DNA of 64,000 nucleotides from Heyndrickxia vini (GCF_016772275.1 NZ_CP065425.1:3564653-3628652); one strand, 5' to 3'. Shown: positions 1 through 8,423, counted from the first letter of the stretch. Numbers and translations are program-made. Notes: generated by a model from the letters alone, not told the origin.

Positions 1-664
1 TTTCATTTGTTATATATTTGTAACCTAGTTTTTTTGCTTTATTGACCAGATTTCCTTGTGTACCTTTACTTTGTTCAGACGGATCCTTTGCTGGCTTGTC
101 TGGATATGTACCCGGATTTCCTGCTGGATACCAGAAGTCTTCGCCACCGCCTAACAAAACATCCACTTTACTTTTTTCTAAGTATTGTTTGGCAATGTCG
201 CTTTGAGCAGAACGATTGGTAACATGTGCACCGAAAGCCGCAGGAGTGGCATCAGTAATTTGGCTTGTTGTTACAAGTCCAGTTGATTTTCCGGATTCTT
301 TCGCTAATTCCAAGATTGTTTTTATCGATTTTTTGTTTTTGTCCACACCTACAGCACCGTTATATGTTTTAACGCCAGAAGCCATAGCTGTGGCAGCAGC
401 TGCTGAATCGGTAACAGTCGTTGTAGAACTTGTATGCACTAATCCCGAGTAAGGCATCTTATTCATTGAAAGATCCCCTTTATTTCCGACAGCTGCTAAA
501 CGAATAGCGTCTCGATGAGCCAATCCCATTCCATCACCTACAAAAAGAATCACATTTTTTGCGTCTTTTTTAGGTATCTCTTTTGCATTTGCAAAAGAAC
601 TCATGCCAAGGGTAGTGGCAACTGTTAATGCAAGGGCCGTTTTTAACACTGTGCTTTTTTTCAC
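1..664 (-). CDS. phoA: Alkaline phosphatase, secreted (3' part outside window)
   Basis: Secreted metal-dependent phosphomonoesterase that frees phosphate from organic esters outside the cell. 221 codons are visible from a GTG start at 664, preceded by a GAGGAG site; the C-terminal half lies beyond the left edge. A signal peptide (KKS, then a hydrophobic stretch ending near SFANA) is followed by the family motif VGDGMG with the first metal-binding Asp. The stretch TVTDSAAAATA carries the nucleophilic Ser (DSA). A four-repeat PhoP box lies just upstream, so phosphate starvation should induce it. Family and role are certain; whether it matches B. subtilis PhoA or PhoB more closely I cannot say. 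Confidence 0.93.
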   Translation of the reverse strand, partial: MKKSTVLKTALALTVATTLGMSSFANAKEIPKKDAKNVILFVGDGMGLAHRDAIRLAAVGNKGDLSMNKMPYSGLVHTSSTTTVTDSAAAATAMASGVKTYNGAVGVDKNKKSIKTILELAKESGKSTGLVTTSQITDATPAAFGAHVTNRSAQSDIAKQYLEKSKVDVLLGGGEDFWYPAGNPGTYPDKPAKDPSEQSKGTQGNLVNKAKKLGYKYITNE

Positions 665-702
665 TTTTAACACTCCTCGAATATGAATTAGCTTACATTT
701 TC

Positions 703-756
703 ATCATAGCGAGGAATGTTTAAGAGAATATGAATCCTATGTAAACAATTGATTAA
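703..756 (-). promoter_or_regulatory. PhoP box and -10 element of the alkaline phosphatase promoter
   Basis: Read on the minus strand, 756 to 718 holds four hexamers at an exact 11-bp period: TTAATC, TTTACA, TTCATA and TTAAAC, each separated by 5 bp. PhoP boxes in Bacillus are TT(A/C)ACA-like repeats spaced this way. A TATGAT hexamer at 708-703 fits a -10 element, putting the box at about -20 to -60, the usual position for an activated Pho promoter. Confidence 0.8.
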
Positions 757-820
757 TAGGTTTACAGTTTTTAGTTTTTGCAAGGTCGCAAATTAAAGCA
801 ACCTTGCCAATCTATTTCGT

Positions 821-1732
821 TTACGAACTTACCATTGTTCCCCCATTAACATGGATGACTTGACCTGTTACATAACTGGAATCCTCTGATGCTAAATATA
901 CGTAGGCAGGTGCAAGTTCATATGGCTGGCCCGCTCTTTTCATTGGTACATCGAGACCGAATTTAGACACTTGTTTCGCTGAAAAGCTTGATGGAATTAG
1001 TGGTGTCCATATGGGACCAGGTGCAACAGCATTGACCCTTATACCTTTATTAACTAGATTTTGTGATAATGCTCTTGTGAAGCCAACTATGGCACCTTTT
1101 GTAGCGGAATAATCTATTAATGTTTTGTTACCTTCATAGGCAACTACGGATGCTGTATTAATAATTGCACTTTTTTGTTTTAAATATGGAAGAGCTGCTT
1201 TTGTTAGATAGAAAAAGCTATAAATATTTGTTTTAAACGTCCGGTCCAACTGTTCTGTCGTAATATCTAACAGACTTTTTTGTGGGAATTGAACCCCGTG
1301 ATTATTAACTAATATGTCCATTTTGCCGAATGTTTCAATTGTTTGTTTCACCACTTGTTTACAATGATCTTCGTCTGTCAGATCGCCGACTATAAGGAGA
1401 CATCTTCTTCCTAACTTTTCAATTTTCCTTTTCGTACGATTGGCATCTTGATCTTCATAATGATAATAGTATGGAATAACAATATCTGCTCCCTCTTTTG
1501 CAAAGGCAATGGCGACTGCTGCCCCGATGCCACTATCTCCACCTGTAATAATGGCAACCTTGTTTTTTAGTTTCCCACCGGCTTTATACTTTTTATTATC
1601 CACGATCGGTTTTGGATTCATTAATCCTTCGATTCCTGGTTGCTTCGATTGATGCTGTGGTGGAAATGATGTTTTCTGCTTTTTGCTTCGTATATAGAAC
1701 GGTTCATACGGAAACCGCGAATAAGGATTCAT
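821..1732 (-). CDS. SDR family oxidoreductase (general-stress YhxC/YdaD type)
   Basis: NAD(P)-dependent short-chain dehydrogenase, 303 aa. The first ~45 residues are a proline-rich extension, then the Rossmann motif TGGDSGIG, a NNHG structural motif (usually NNAG), a catalytic Ser in NTASV and the YSATK active-site pair. The C-terminus VNGG is typical. The ATG at 1732 is chosen because AGAGGTG sits 6 bp upstream; the in-frame GTG at 1741 lies inside that site. The long N-terminal tail resembles the B. subtilis sigma-B-dependent YdaD/YhxC group, but the substrate is unknown. Its divergent neighbour is bioY, with no obvious link. Confidence 0.88.
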   Translation of the reverse strand: MNPYSRFPYEPFYIRSKKQKTSFPPQHQSKQPGIEGLMNPKPIVDNKKYKAGGKLKNKVAIITGGDSGIGAAVAIAFAKEGADIVIPYYYHYEDQDANRTKRKIEKLGRRCLLIVGDLTDEDHCKQVVKQTIETFGKMDILVNNHGVQFPQKSLLDITTEQLDRTFKTNIYSFFYLTKAALPYLKQKSAIINTASVVAYEGNKTLIDYSATKGAIVGFTRALSQNLVNKGIRVNAVAPGPIWTPLIPSSFSAKQVSKFGLDVPMKRAGQPYELAPAYVYLASEDSSYVTGQVIHVNGGTMVSS

Positions 1733-1823
1733 CCTTTTCACCTCTTTTTATAGGCATTTACCCGAATATTGTATTCTTCATAAGTGAAAAGGTGAGTCTT
1801 CGAATGTGATAAAGAACGTTTTA

Positions 1824-1876
1824 TGTTAACCAAAATAATTTTTAGGTTGACATATAATGTTCCATTCTATTATTCT
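1824..1876 (+). promoter_or_regulatory. BirA operator overlapping the bioY promoter
   Basis: TGTTAACC (1824-1831) and GGTTGACA (1845-1852) form an inverted repeat with one mismatch and a 13-bp spacer, matching the BirA operator of Firmicutes biotin genes. The right half contains TTGACA (1847-1852), the -35 hexamer; TATTCT at 1871-1876 is a plausible -10. Biotinyl-AMP-loaded BirA bound here would block the polymerase. Confidence 0.82.
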
Positions 1877-1900
1877 AAATTATATGAAAGGAGGATATAC

Positions 1901-2491
1901 ATGAAATTTCGGGCAATTGATATTTGTTATGTAGGATTGTTTGTTGCTTTTATGATGATTGGTGCGAATATTACTTCGTTGGTACCCTTTATGGTAATAG
2001 GTGGGGTCCCTATTACATTACAGACCTTTTTCGCTATTTTAGCAGGGGCAGTATTGGGCAGTCGTTTAGGATCAATTTCAATGATCGTTTATGCGGTAGT
2101 TGGATTAGTAGGTGTACCAGTGTTTGCACAGTTTGGTGGCGGCATTAGGGTGCTTATCAGTCCTACATTCGGTTTTATTCTTTCATTCATTATCTTAAGT
2201 TATGTTGTTGGAAAAATAGTAGAAAAAAATCAGCAATTATTCACTTATTTTATCGCTTCAATTATAGGTTTAGTGGTGAACTATCTTTTCGGAACGAATT
2301 GGATGTATTTTGCTTATAAATTTTGGGCGGCTGCTCCAGATGGGTTTACATATAAAATGGTATGGTTATGGATGGTTCCACCATTACCAAAAGATATCTT
2401 TCTTTCCTTATTTGCCGGATGGATGGCCCACCGCCTCCGTAAAACAATTAAAGTTAGCAGCTTTCATTCGAAAGCAAGCATTGAATCATAG
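1901..2491 (+). CDS. bioY: Biotin ECF transporter S component BioY
   Basis: Membrane substrate-binding subunit of an energy-coupling-factor biotin importer, 196 aa with about six hydrophobic segments. The motif GGVPITLQTF and the run GAVLGSRLGS are characteristic of BioY. It would need the shared EcfA/EcfA'/EcfT module, which is not in this window. The ATG at 1901 follows AAAGGAGG with good spacing; a longer reading frame from 1823 would start inside the operator. A hairpin terminator follows directly. The BirA operator upstream independently supports biotin as substrate. Confidence 0.93.
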   Translation: MKFRAIDICYVGLFVAFMMIGANITSLVPFMVIGGVPITLQTFFAILAGAVLGSRLGSISMIVYAVVGLVGVPVFAQFGGGIRVLISPTFGFILSFIILSYVVGKIVEKNQQLFTYFIASIIGLVVNYLFGTNWMYFAYKFWAAAPDGFTYKMVWLWMVPPLPKDIFLSLFAGWMAHRLRKTIKVSSFHSKASIES

Positions 2492-2523
2492 AAAAAAGGG
2501 AAACGCAGGGTTTCCCTTTTTTC
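2492..2523. terminator. Bidirectional terminator between bioY and map
   Basis: AAAAAAGGGAAAC / GTTTCCCTTTTTT hairpin with A and T runs on the two sides, directly after the bioY stop and before the convergent map stop, so it can serve both genes. Confidence 0.85.
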
Positions 2524-2526
2524 TAT

Positions 2527-3270
2527 TTATAATGTAATAACAATCGGTTTATCCTTTGTTACAATGACAGTGTGTTCCACCTGTGCGACTAGGCTTCCAT
2601 CAGGTGTTTTATATGTCCAGCCATCATCCATTTCAACTACTTCTTCCGCTCCCGTTGAGATGAAAGGTTCAAAGGCAATCACCATTCCATCTTTTAATAG
2701 ATCATTATCCCATGGTTCATAGTAATTCATGATATAATCAGGTTTTTCATGGAGTGCCCTTCCTACCCCATGTCCCGTTAAGTTCATGATTACCGTGAAA
2801 CCGTTTCTTTTCGCTTCATTCATAACCGCTTTTCCAATTTGATTTTGCTTTGTCCCTGCTTTAATTTTCTCCAATCCTTTATCAAATGCTTTTTGGGCAC
2901 ACTCACATAATGCATTTAATTCGGAGGTTGATTGGCCAACAACGAAGGAAATTCCCGTATCTGCGTAATAACCATTCCATGAACCAGATACATCAATATT
3001 AATAAGGTCCCCATCTGCAATTACGCGATCACTCGGAATTCCATGCGCCACTTCATCGTTTACACTTATACATGTGTATCCGGGAAAATTATACTCCCCT
3101 TTTGGTCCCGAAATCGCATCATTTTCTGCAAATAGTTGGCCGGCCCGTTCATCTAATTCCTTGGTTGTTACCCCAGGTTTCGTCAGATTTTTTAATTCAT
3201 CACGTATAAGAGCAACAATTTTCCCGATTTTCTTCAAGCCCTCTACATCTTTTTCGTTTTTTACTATCAT
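2527..3270 (-). CDS. map: Type I methionyl aminopeptidase
   Basis: Removes the initiator methionine from new proteins in the cytosol. 247 aa, the size of a full type I enzyme. The five metal ligands of the pita-bread fold are visible: Asp in NIDVSG, Asp in YYADTG, His in TGHGVGR, Glu in AFEPF and Glu in QVEHT. It is closer in architecture to B. subtilis MapB (YflG) than to the map gene of the ribosomal protein operon, so it is probably the second copy. AAAGGAAAG precedes the ATG. Confidence 0.93.
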   Translation of the reverse strand: MIVKNEKDVEGLKKIGKIVALIRDELKNLTKPGVTTKELDERAGQLFAENDAISGPKGEYNFPGYTCISVNDEVAHGIPSDRVIADGDLINIDVSGSWNGYYADTGISFVVGQSTSELNALCECAQKAFDKGLEKIKAGTKQNQIGKAVMNEAKRNGFTVIMNLTGHGVGRALHEKPDYIMNYYEPWDNDLLKDGMVIAFEPFISTGAEEVVEMDDGWTYKTPDGSLVAQVEHTVIVTKDKPIVITL

Positions 3271-3413
3271 TTTATCTTTCCTTTCAAAATTGACATAGTC
3301 CCTTTCTATTATATAAAAAGTGCTCTTCTAATCCAAAATTACTTTCCTTATTACCTAACAACCCCTATAATATCCCAAAAAATGGCGAATTTCTCGTGAA
3401 AAAGCTCTATTTT

Positions 3414-3430
3414 TGTAACATTGTTGTAAC
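3414..3430 (+). promoter_or_regulatory. WalR (YycF) binding box
   Basis: TGTAAC, 5 bp, TGTAAC is an exact match to the WalR consensus TGTWAH-N5-TGTWAH, in direct orientation, about 90 bp before the start of the cell-wall hydrolase gene. Known WalR targets (lytE, cwlO, yocH) encode the same type of enzyme. Confidence 0.72.
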
Positions 3431-3520
3431 ATTTGTTTAAAACAACTGTAAAAAAAATTTCGACAAGTTTCTGTTATATTTAAATTAATAGAAAACTTTG
3501 AATATGAGGTGGCCCTTTTA

Positions 3521-3961
3521 ATGAAACGTATCGCATCCCTAATTGCAGCAATGATTCTAGGAATTACACTTTTTTTACCCGTTCAATCTAGTGCAGCATT
3601 TTCTGCAAAAAATGTAATTAAAGAAGCAAAAAAGCATATTGGAACACCATATAAATGGGGCGGCGTTACTCCAAAAGGGTTCGACTGTTCAGGATTTGTC
3701 TATTATTCTTTTAAAAAGAACGGGAAGAAACTACCTCATTCATCTTCGGCTATGTACAAAAAGGGAACAAAGGTTAAGAAGTCTAAATTAAAACCTGGCG
3801 ATTTAATATTTTTCAAAACAAACGGGCGCAGCATTTCCCATGTAGCGATTTATATCGGTAAGAATCAAGTTATTCATTCGGTGTCAAGAGGAGTTAAAAT
3901 TGACAGTCTTTCAACAAATTATTGGAAATCAAGATATGTTGGGGCAAAACGATTAAAATAA
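3521..3961 (+). CDS. Secreted NlpC/P60 (C40) peptidoglycan hydrolase
   Basis: Predicted D,L-endopeptidase acting on peptidoglycan stem peptides. 146 aa: a signal peptide of about 25 residues ending near SSA, then a bare catalytic domain with no LysM or SH3 binding module. The catalytic Cys is in FDCSGFV, the His in SHVAIY and the third polar residue in VIHSV. ATG 3521 sits 8 bp after TGAGGTGG; an upstream in-frame GTG (3509) lies within the ribosome site. The WalR box points to control by the essential WalRK system. A perfect hairpin terminator follows. Confidence 0.9.
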   Translation: MKRIASLIAAMILGITLFLPVQSSAAFSAKNVIKEAKKHIGTPYKWGGVTPKGFDCSGFVYYSFKKNGKKLPHSSSAMYKKGTKVKKSKLKPGDLIFFKTNGRSISHVAIYIGKNQVIHSVSRGVKIDSLSTNYWKSRYVGAKRLK

Positions 3962-3973
3962 ACACTTGTAATA

Positions 3974-4004
3974 AACTGCATATCAATTGATATGCAGTTT
4001 TTTT
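3974..4004 (+). terminator. Terminator of the NlpC/P60 gene
   Basis: Perfect palindrome centred on CATATCAATTGATATG at 3974-3999, followed by a T run to 4004. Confidence 0.88.
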
Positions 4005-4057
4005 GTCATCAATCTATCTGCTTATAATTATAAGACGTCTATCTACCCTATAAAGTT

Positions 4058-5917
4058 TCAATCTCCCTCAATTATTTGAGCTAATTTTCCGTACATATCC
4101 TCCCTCTGACTTTCAAGCGTTCTTTGTTGCATATATAATTCCTGAAGTTGATCTAACTTTATCGTCGACTCTATTTGTTTCAACAGTTCCTCAAGTTGTG
4201 ATTCAATTGTTTCTATATCTACCTCTAGCACCTTCGTCGAAACTTTCTCTTCTTTTTTCTTCGGTTTTTTTTCAACTTTTACAGGCAGCATACTCCTTTG
4301 TCGTAATTCATTCATTTTTCCTTTTGCCCAATTATAATCACCATTAAACATATGAACAACTCGATTTTCTATCCAATATATTTTTTTAAATAGACGATTG
4401 AGGAAATAACGATCATGAGTTACAGCTAATATCGTACCGTTAAATTCATCGAGAGCTTCCTCCAATACCTCTCTCGAATCAATGTCTAAGTGGTTTGTCG
4501 GCTCATCAAGGATGAGAAAATTGATATCTTGATACATGAGCTGTGCCAATCGTAATCTCATCCTCTCTCCACCACTTAACTGATTTACTTTTCGAAAAAC
4601 GGAATGACCGTAAAAAAGAAATTTAGCTAAAATATGCCTTGCCTCACCTTCTGTAACACTTATCTCATTTCGAAACGTATCGATAACAGATGTATCGGTT
4701 GATTGATTAAAAGCTTGCTGTGATAAGTAACCAATCTTTAAATTGCTGCCGAGAGTTACATTCCCAGAATCGGGGGTGATTTGTCCGAGCATTATTTTCA
4801 ATAATGTAGATTTACCCGTTCCGTTTTCGCCAATAATAGCAACTCGATCAAGATATTGGATATGCATATTCACCTGATGGAATAGATGCTTTTCGGAAAA
4901 AGACTTTGAAACTTCTTCTAGCTTTACTACATCTTTCCCACTTCGATGGACCGCTTCAAAATCAACATTTATTTTTTTTCTTTCGAGAATGGGACGATTA
5001 ATTTTTTCCATCCGCTCTAATGCTCGTTCCATATTGCGGGCACGTTTATGCAATCCTTCATTAGGCGGATTGGCTCGATTGGCCCACTCTTTCAACCGTT
5101 TGATTGCTTCTTTCATTTTTTTAATTTTTTTCTGTTGTTCTTGATAGGCTTGAAATTCCTGTAATAACCGTTCTTCTTTTTCTTTCACAAATCCCGAGAA
5201 ATTCGTTTTGTACAGGTGAACTTCCCCATCTTCTAGGTCGATAATTCTATTTACGATTTCATCTAAAAAATATCGATCATGGGATATGACAACAACGGTG
5301 CCCGGATAGTCTTTTAAATAATCTCCCAGCCACTCAATCGCTTGTAAATCAAGATGGTTCGTCGGCTCATCAAGCAGAAGTAAATCGGGATTTTTCAATA
5401 ATATTTTTCCAAGTCCTACTTTTGTCTTTTCTCCGCCACTTATATCGGAAAACTTTTGCGGTAGTAATGATGTAATTTGTAAACCATTCGCAACTCGCTC
5501 TAGGTTTGCTTCCATTTCGTAGCCGCCTTCTCGAATAAATTGGTCTTGGAGGTCTCCATATTTCTGTATGTCGGAATCCCTGCTTTCTTGTGCCATTTTT
5601 TCTTCAAAACTTTTCATTTTCATTTCTATTTCTACTAATGATTGAAAACTTGTTTTTAATACTTCCCTAACCGTTTGCTCATGTTGATTATCGGGTATTT
5701 GTGACAAGTAGCCAATTTCATACCCTTTTTTCCAATGGATTTGCCCTGTATCTGCTGTCTCGATCGACGATAAAAGTTTCATTAATGTTGTTTTTCCACA
5801 ACCATTGCGGCCGACTAATCCGACACGATCTTTTTCCTTGATTTCGAAACTTACGTCTTCAAAGATGGCATTTCCGCCATAGGATTTGTTAATTTTATTT
5901 ACACTGCAAATAATCAT
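4058..5917 (-). CDS. ABC-F family ATPase (translation factor / ribosome protection type)
   Basis: 619-aa tandem-ATPase protein without membrane segments, as in ABC-F factors that bind the ribosomal E site. NBD1 has Walker A GRNGCGKT, signature SGGEKT and LLLDEPTNHLD; NBD2 has GENGTGKST, LSGGERM and LILDEPTNHLD. Between them is the charged helical linker (about residues 245-320) that reaches the peptidyl-transferase region. A Lys/Glu-rich C-terminal coiled coil (about 545-619) is also present. Size and layout resemble YdiF and antibiotic-resistance ABC-F proteins, but I cannot tell housekeeping from resistance. Start ATG follows AAGGATGAT. Confidence 0.9.
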   Translation of the reverse strand: MIICSVNKINKSYGGNAIFEDVSFEIKEKDRVGLVGRNGCGKTTLMKLLSSIETADTGQIHWKKGYEIGYLSQIPDNQHEQTVREVLKTSFQSLVEIEMKMKSFEEKMAQESRDSDIQKYGDLQDQFIREGGYEMEANLERVANGLQITSLLPQKFSDISGGEKTKVGLGKILLKNPDLLLLDEPTNHLDLQAIEWLGDYLKDYPGTVVVISHDRYFLDEIVNRIIDLEDGEVHLYKTNFSGFVKEKEERLLQEFQAYQEQQKKIKKMKEAIKRLKEWANRANPPNEGLHKRARNMERALERMEKINRPILERKKINVDFEAVHRSGKDVVKLEEVSKSFSEKHLFHQVNMHIQYLDRVAIIGENGTGKSTLLKIMLGQITPDSGNVTLGSNLKIGYLSQQAFNQSTDTSVIDTFRNEISVTEGEARHILAKFLFYGHSVFRKVNQLSGGERMRLRLAQLMYQDINFLILDEPTNHLDIDSREVLEEALDEFNGTILAVTHDRYFLNRLFKKIYWIENRVVHMFNGDYNWAKGKMNELRQRSMLPVKVEKKPKKKEEKVSTKVLEVDIETIESQLEELLKQIESTIKLDQLQELYMQQRTLESQREDMYGKLAQIIEGD

Positions 5918-5962
5918 CTATTATCATCCTTTTTTGTTAGTTGTTTTTGGTTATAAACGATG

Positions 5963-6045
5963 ACCGTTCCTTTCCGCTGCAGGAGCTTGCTTTCCTCTAT
6001 ATCCCGCAGGAGTCAAGCTCCTTCCGCTCCAATCCACTCTGCGTT
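5963..6045 (+). repeat. Dispersed repeat type A, short copy
   Basis: Contains the conserved blocks TTTCCGCTGCAGG, CTCTATATCCCGCAGGAG and CTTCCGCTCCAATC shared with the copies at 8424-8707 and 46805-46930, but with a shortened middle. Internal GGAGCTTG / CAAGCTCC inverted repeat. This is a non-coding family; the rest of the 5918-6228 gap holds no gene I can support. Confidence 0.75.
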
Positions 6046-6228
6046 ATCAAAATTATTTAAAGCAAAACCATAATTTCTCAGAAAAGAGCATTTCATAAAA
6101 TAAAAAGCCATAGGAAAGAGATCCCATGGCTAATAAGTTATAAATTAATTTGGTTTAAAAAAATAGAGAGAGCAAGAGCCCTCTCCTAAACCGAACCGAA
6201 TTTAAGTTTTAGTGGGTATAGAGATTTC

Positions 6229-6360
6229 TCACCGTTTTTTCAATATGAAGTTGCTAAAAATGGGCAGACTGATCCCGTTAGCAGCTTGAGTATGAAAAAT
6301 CGCACGGCAAATATACATATAATCCATCAATTGCCCGCGAACAAAAACGGTGTTACTCAT
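6229..6360 (-). CDS. Microprotein, 43 aa, unknown function
   Basis: Short frame from ATG at 6360 to TGA at 6229, preceded by a very strong GGAGGTGGGG site 6 bp upstream. The peptide begins MSNTVFVRGQLMDYM and ends in LKKR, with a mildly hydrophobic middle. It lies downstream of another small gene on the same strand (6436-6594). I do not recognise the family; the ribosome site is the main evidence. Confidence 0.5.
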   Translation of the reverse strand: MSNTVFVRGQLMDYMYICRAIFHTQAANGISLPIFSNFILKKR

Positions 6361-6435
6361 CTTTTCCCCACCTCCTTAATCAATAGTTACCCTTATTTTA
6401 AAAGTTTTCAAAATTATTTGCAAGTCCTTTTCATA

Positions 6436-6594
6436 TTAAAAATAGTCCCAAAGATGCTTCACTATACGAAGTAAAATCCGAAATGGCCAGAAAAATAGTT
6501 CAGGTATCCAAAACAAAAGATCCAAAATGAAATCCCAAAAGGTATATCGTTCGTTCTTTTGCTTCTTAATGGATTTTCTGCTTTGTTTTTTCAT
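6436..6594 (-). CDS. Small basic/aromatic protein, 52 aa, unknown function
   Basis: ATG at 6594 follows GGGGAGAGAACTA and the frame ends with TAA at 6436. The first 16 residues are almost all Lys/Arg/Gln/Ser; the rest is Trp/Phe/Leu rich with two WIPE/WPF-like aromatic patches. This looks like an amphipathic or membrane-anchored peptide. The gene begins 30 bp after the Gfo/Idh stop on the same strand, so the two may be cotranscribed. The composition and ribosome site make it a credible gene; function unknown. Confidence 0.65.
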   Translation of the reverse strand: MKKQSRKSIKKQKNERYTFWDFILDLLFWIPELFFWPFRILLRIVKHLWDYF

Positions 6595-6623
6595 TAGTTC
6601 TCTCCCCGAAGAATCAACATAAC

Positions 6624-7574
6624 TTATTCAGACTCCAACAACTGTTCCAACACTTTTTGGATGTCTAAGCCTTCTTTAAATGTGATCAGTCGTGCTTTTT
6701 CTCCGTTAATCGCATTTACAATCTCACTGATTAAATCCTGAAGTTCATTATTTACCGGCACATCAATGATTGCGCGTTCTTGATCCTTATTTTCACCTTC
6801 AAGTACACTCCAATTTTTCAATGCAATGGTACCTTTTTCTCCATAAATTTTAAAGAGAATTTCCTCTTTTCTCCCAACTCCACTTAATCCATCAATCAAA
6901 ATCGTGTTTCCATTTACAAGTTCCAATCTTGCAATTACTCCCGTTTCACAGCTACTTGGATGATTGGGGTATTCGATAAAAGATTGAACATGCTTGATTT
7001 CACCAAATAATTCTACTATCACCTGTAAATAATGAGGTGTAATTTCCCGTATAAAGCCACCTTGTTCTCTTCCAGCTATCCACGGATTTTGCTGCCAAAC
7101 TCTCGGCCAATCCGGGAAATGCATAGTTAATTCGATTCTTTTAATCTCACCAATTGTTTTTTCTTTAACTCTCCTTTTTAACTCCCAAACTGCATCATTA
7201 TAGGCTAAAGGAAAGTTGATAGCATGTATCACTCGAGCTTCCTTGACCGCTTCATGCATTTCTTGTGCTTCCACATATGAATTGGCTAACGGTTTTTCAC
7301 AAAGTATATGTTTCCCAGCTTTTGCTGTTGCTAATACAATTTGATGGTGGAATTTTGGCGGAACCGCGACATAAACTAGATCAATTTCTGGATTTAACAA
7401 CAGGTTCTTATAATCATCATATAGTTCAACGTCTTGTAATTCTTTTTTGATTAGCTGCAATCGCTCACGATTTGTATCACAAATTGCTACCACTTCTGTT
7501 TTTGGATGATGGACGAATTGCTTTAATAATCGGTCCCCTACTGCACCTAGTCCAATGATCCCAACTCTTATCAT
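6624..7574 (-). CDS. Gfo/Idh/MocA family oxidoreductase
   Basis: Cytosolic NAD(P)-dependent sugar or polyol dehydrogenase of 316 aa, slightly short for the family. The N-terminal Rossmann fold has GIIGLGAVGD, and the family motif EKP occurs in CEKPLANS with the Lys expected to contact nicotinamide. The second half is the alpha/beta substrate domain. No sugar transporter or other catabolic gene is nearby, so the substrate cannot be guessed. Start ATG follows AGGTG. The small gene at 6436-6594 follows on the same strand. Confidence 0.88.
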   Translation of the reverse strand: MIRVGIIGLGAVGDRLLKQFVHHPKTEVVAICDTNRERLQLIKKELQDVELYDDYKNLLLNPEIDLVYVAVPPKFHHQIVLATAKAGKHILCEKPLANSYVEAQEMHEAVKEARVIHAINFPLAYNDAVWELKRRVKEKTIGEIKRIELTMHFPDWPRVWQQNPWIAGREQGGFIREITPHYLQVIVELFGEIKHVQSFIEYPNHPSSCETGVIARLELVNGNTILIDGLSGVGRKEEILFKIYGEKGTIALKNWSVLEGENKDQERAIIDVPVNNELQDLISEIVNAINGEKARLITFKEGLDIQKVLEQLLESE

Positions 7575-7644
7575 AAAAAGACACCTACTTTAAATAAATT
7601 TATATATTCAAAGCATAGTCTTACTTTTTGAATTTTTCAACGGT

Positions 7645-8178
7645 TTAATAGATTCCTACTACTTTTCGGCGGAGACGCTCTTTCCCTCTTTTTAAATGAG
7701 TTTTTACTGTTGATAAAGGTAAAGCTGTTTTTTGCGAAATATCTTTCATACTATAATCATGAAAGTAATATAACATTAAAGATTGCTGATATTTATTTGG
7801 AAGTTCGTCAATCTTTTTCATTAGCTCTTCCTGTAAGCTGTTTTCCATTACTGTTTTTTCAGTTTCATCCTGCATGATGATTTTTTCAATAGCCTCTTGT
7901 TTACCTTCTATCAATCGTTGTTGGACATTTTGTTTTTTCCATTCATCCTTACATTTATTTGAAGCGATTTTGAATAACCAGTTTTTAAATGAAGATCGAT
8001 ACTCGAAGGAATCATAGCTAATAAAAGCAGATAATAATGTTTCCTGATAAATATCCTCCGCTACCTCCCATTTTTTCATCATTGAATAAATATAATTAAG
8101 TAATGCTTTACCGTGTGTTTTTATGAATGATTCGATATCTGCAGTTTTTTGTTGCTCTTTCGTCATCAATATTTCCAT
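7645..8178 (-). CDS. ECF-type RNA polymerase sigma factor
   Basis: 177 aa with sigma region 2 (about residues 20-90, including the DIYQETLLSAF helix and the NWLFKIASNKCKDEWKK promoter-melting segment). Region 4 is at about 115-175, with a helix-turn-helix around MKDISQKTALPLSTVKTHLKRG. Such factors normally sit next to an anti-sigma gene; here the downstream neighbour 70 bp away is the Gfo/Idh gene and no membrane anti-sigma factor is seen. AGGGAGAG precedes the ATG. The regulon is unknown. Confidence 0.92.
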   Translation of the reverse strand: MEILMTKEQQKTADIESFIKTHGKALLNYIYSMMKKWEVAEDIYQETLLSAFISYDSFEYRSSFKNWLFKIASNKCKDEWKKQNVQQRLIEGKQEAIEKIIMQDETEKTVMENSLQEELMKKIDELPNKYQQSLMLYYFHDYSMKDISQKTALPLSTVKTHLKRGKERLRRKVVGIY

Positions 8179-8423
8179 TGTATATTACTCTCCCTAAACT
8201 ATTTTCTAATCTTTTCCTCATTATAAAGATCCTTTTTTAAAATATAAGAAACAGTTTCTTAATTTTTACTTAAGATTGTCTTTAAAAAGATTTAAAAACG
8301 AGTGCGCAATCAAAGCAAAACAAATTTTAACAATAATGTAACTATTTATTCAGTGACTAATTATGTTACTCTTTTCTAAATGCCACTATTCTAGTAAATG
8401 AATAGTCTATGATAAACATGGTT
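8179..8423. other. AT-rich intergenic stretch upstream of the sigma factor
   Basis: No gene seen. It must hold the sigma gene promoter; I could not assign an autoregulatory ECF-type promoter with confidence. Confidence 0.4.

Noticed and set aside
780-807. Hairpin after the SDR gene as terminator
   Set aside because: The GCAAGGT/ACCTTGC stem is followed by A-rich rather than T-rich sequence on the minus strand.
6286-6474. 62-codon plus-strand frame
   Set aside because: It has no ribosome site and is antisense to the two better-supported microprotein frames.
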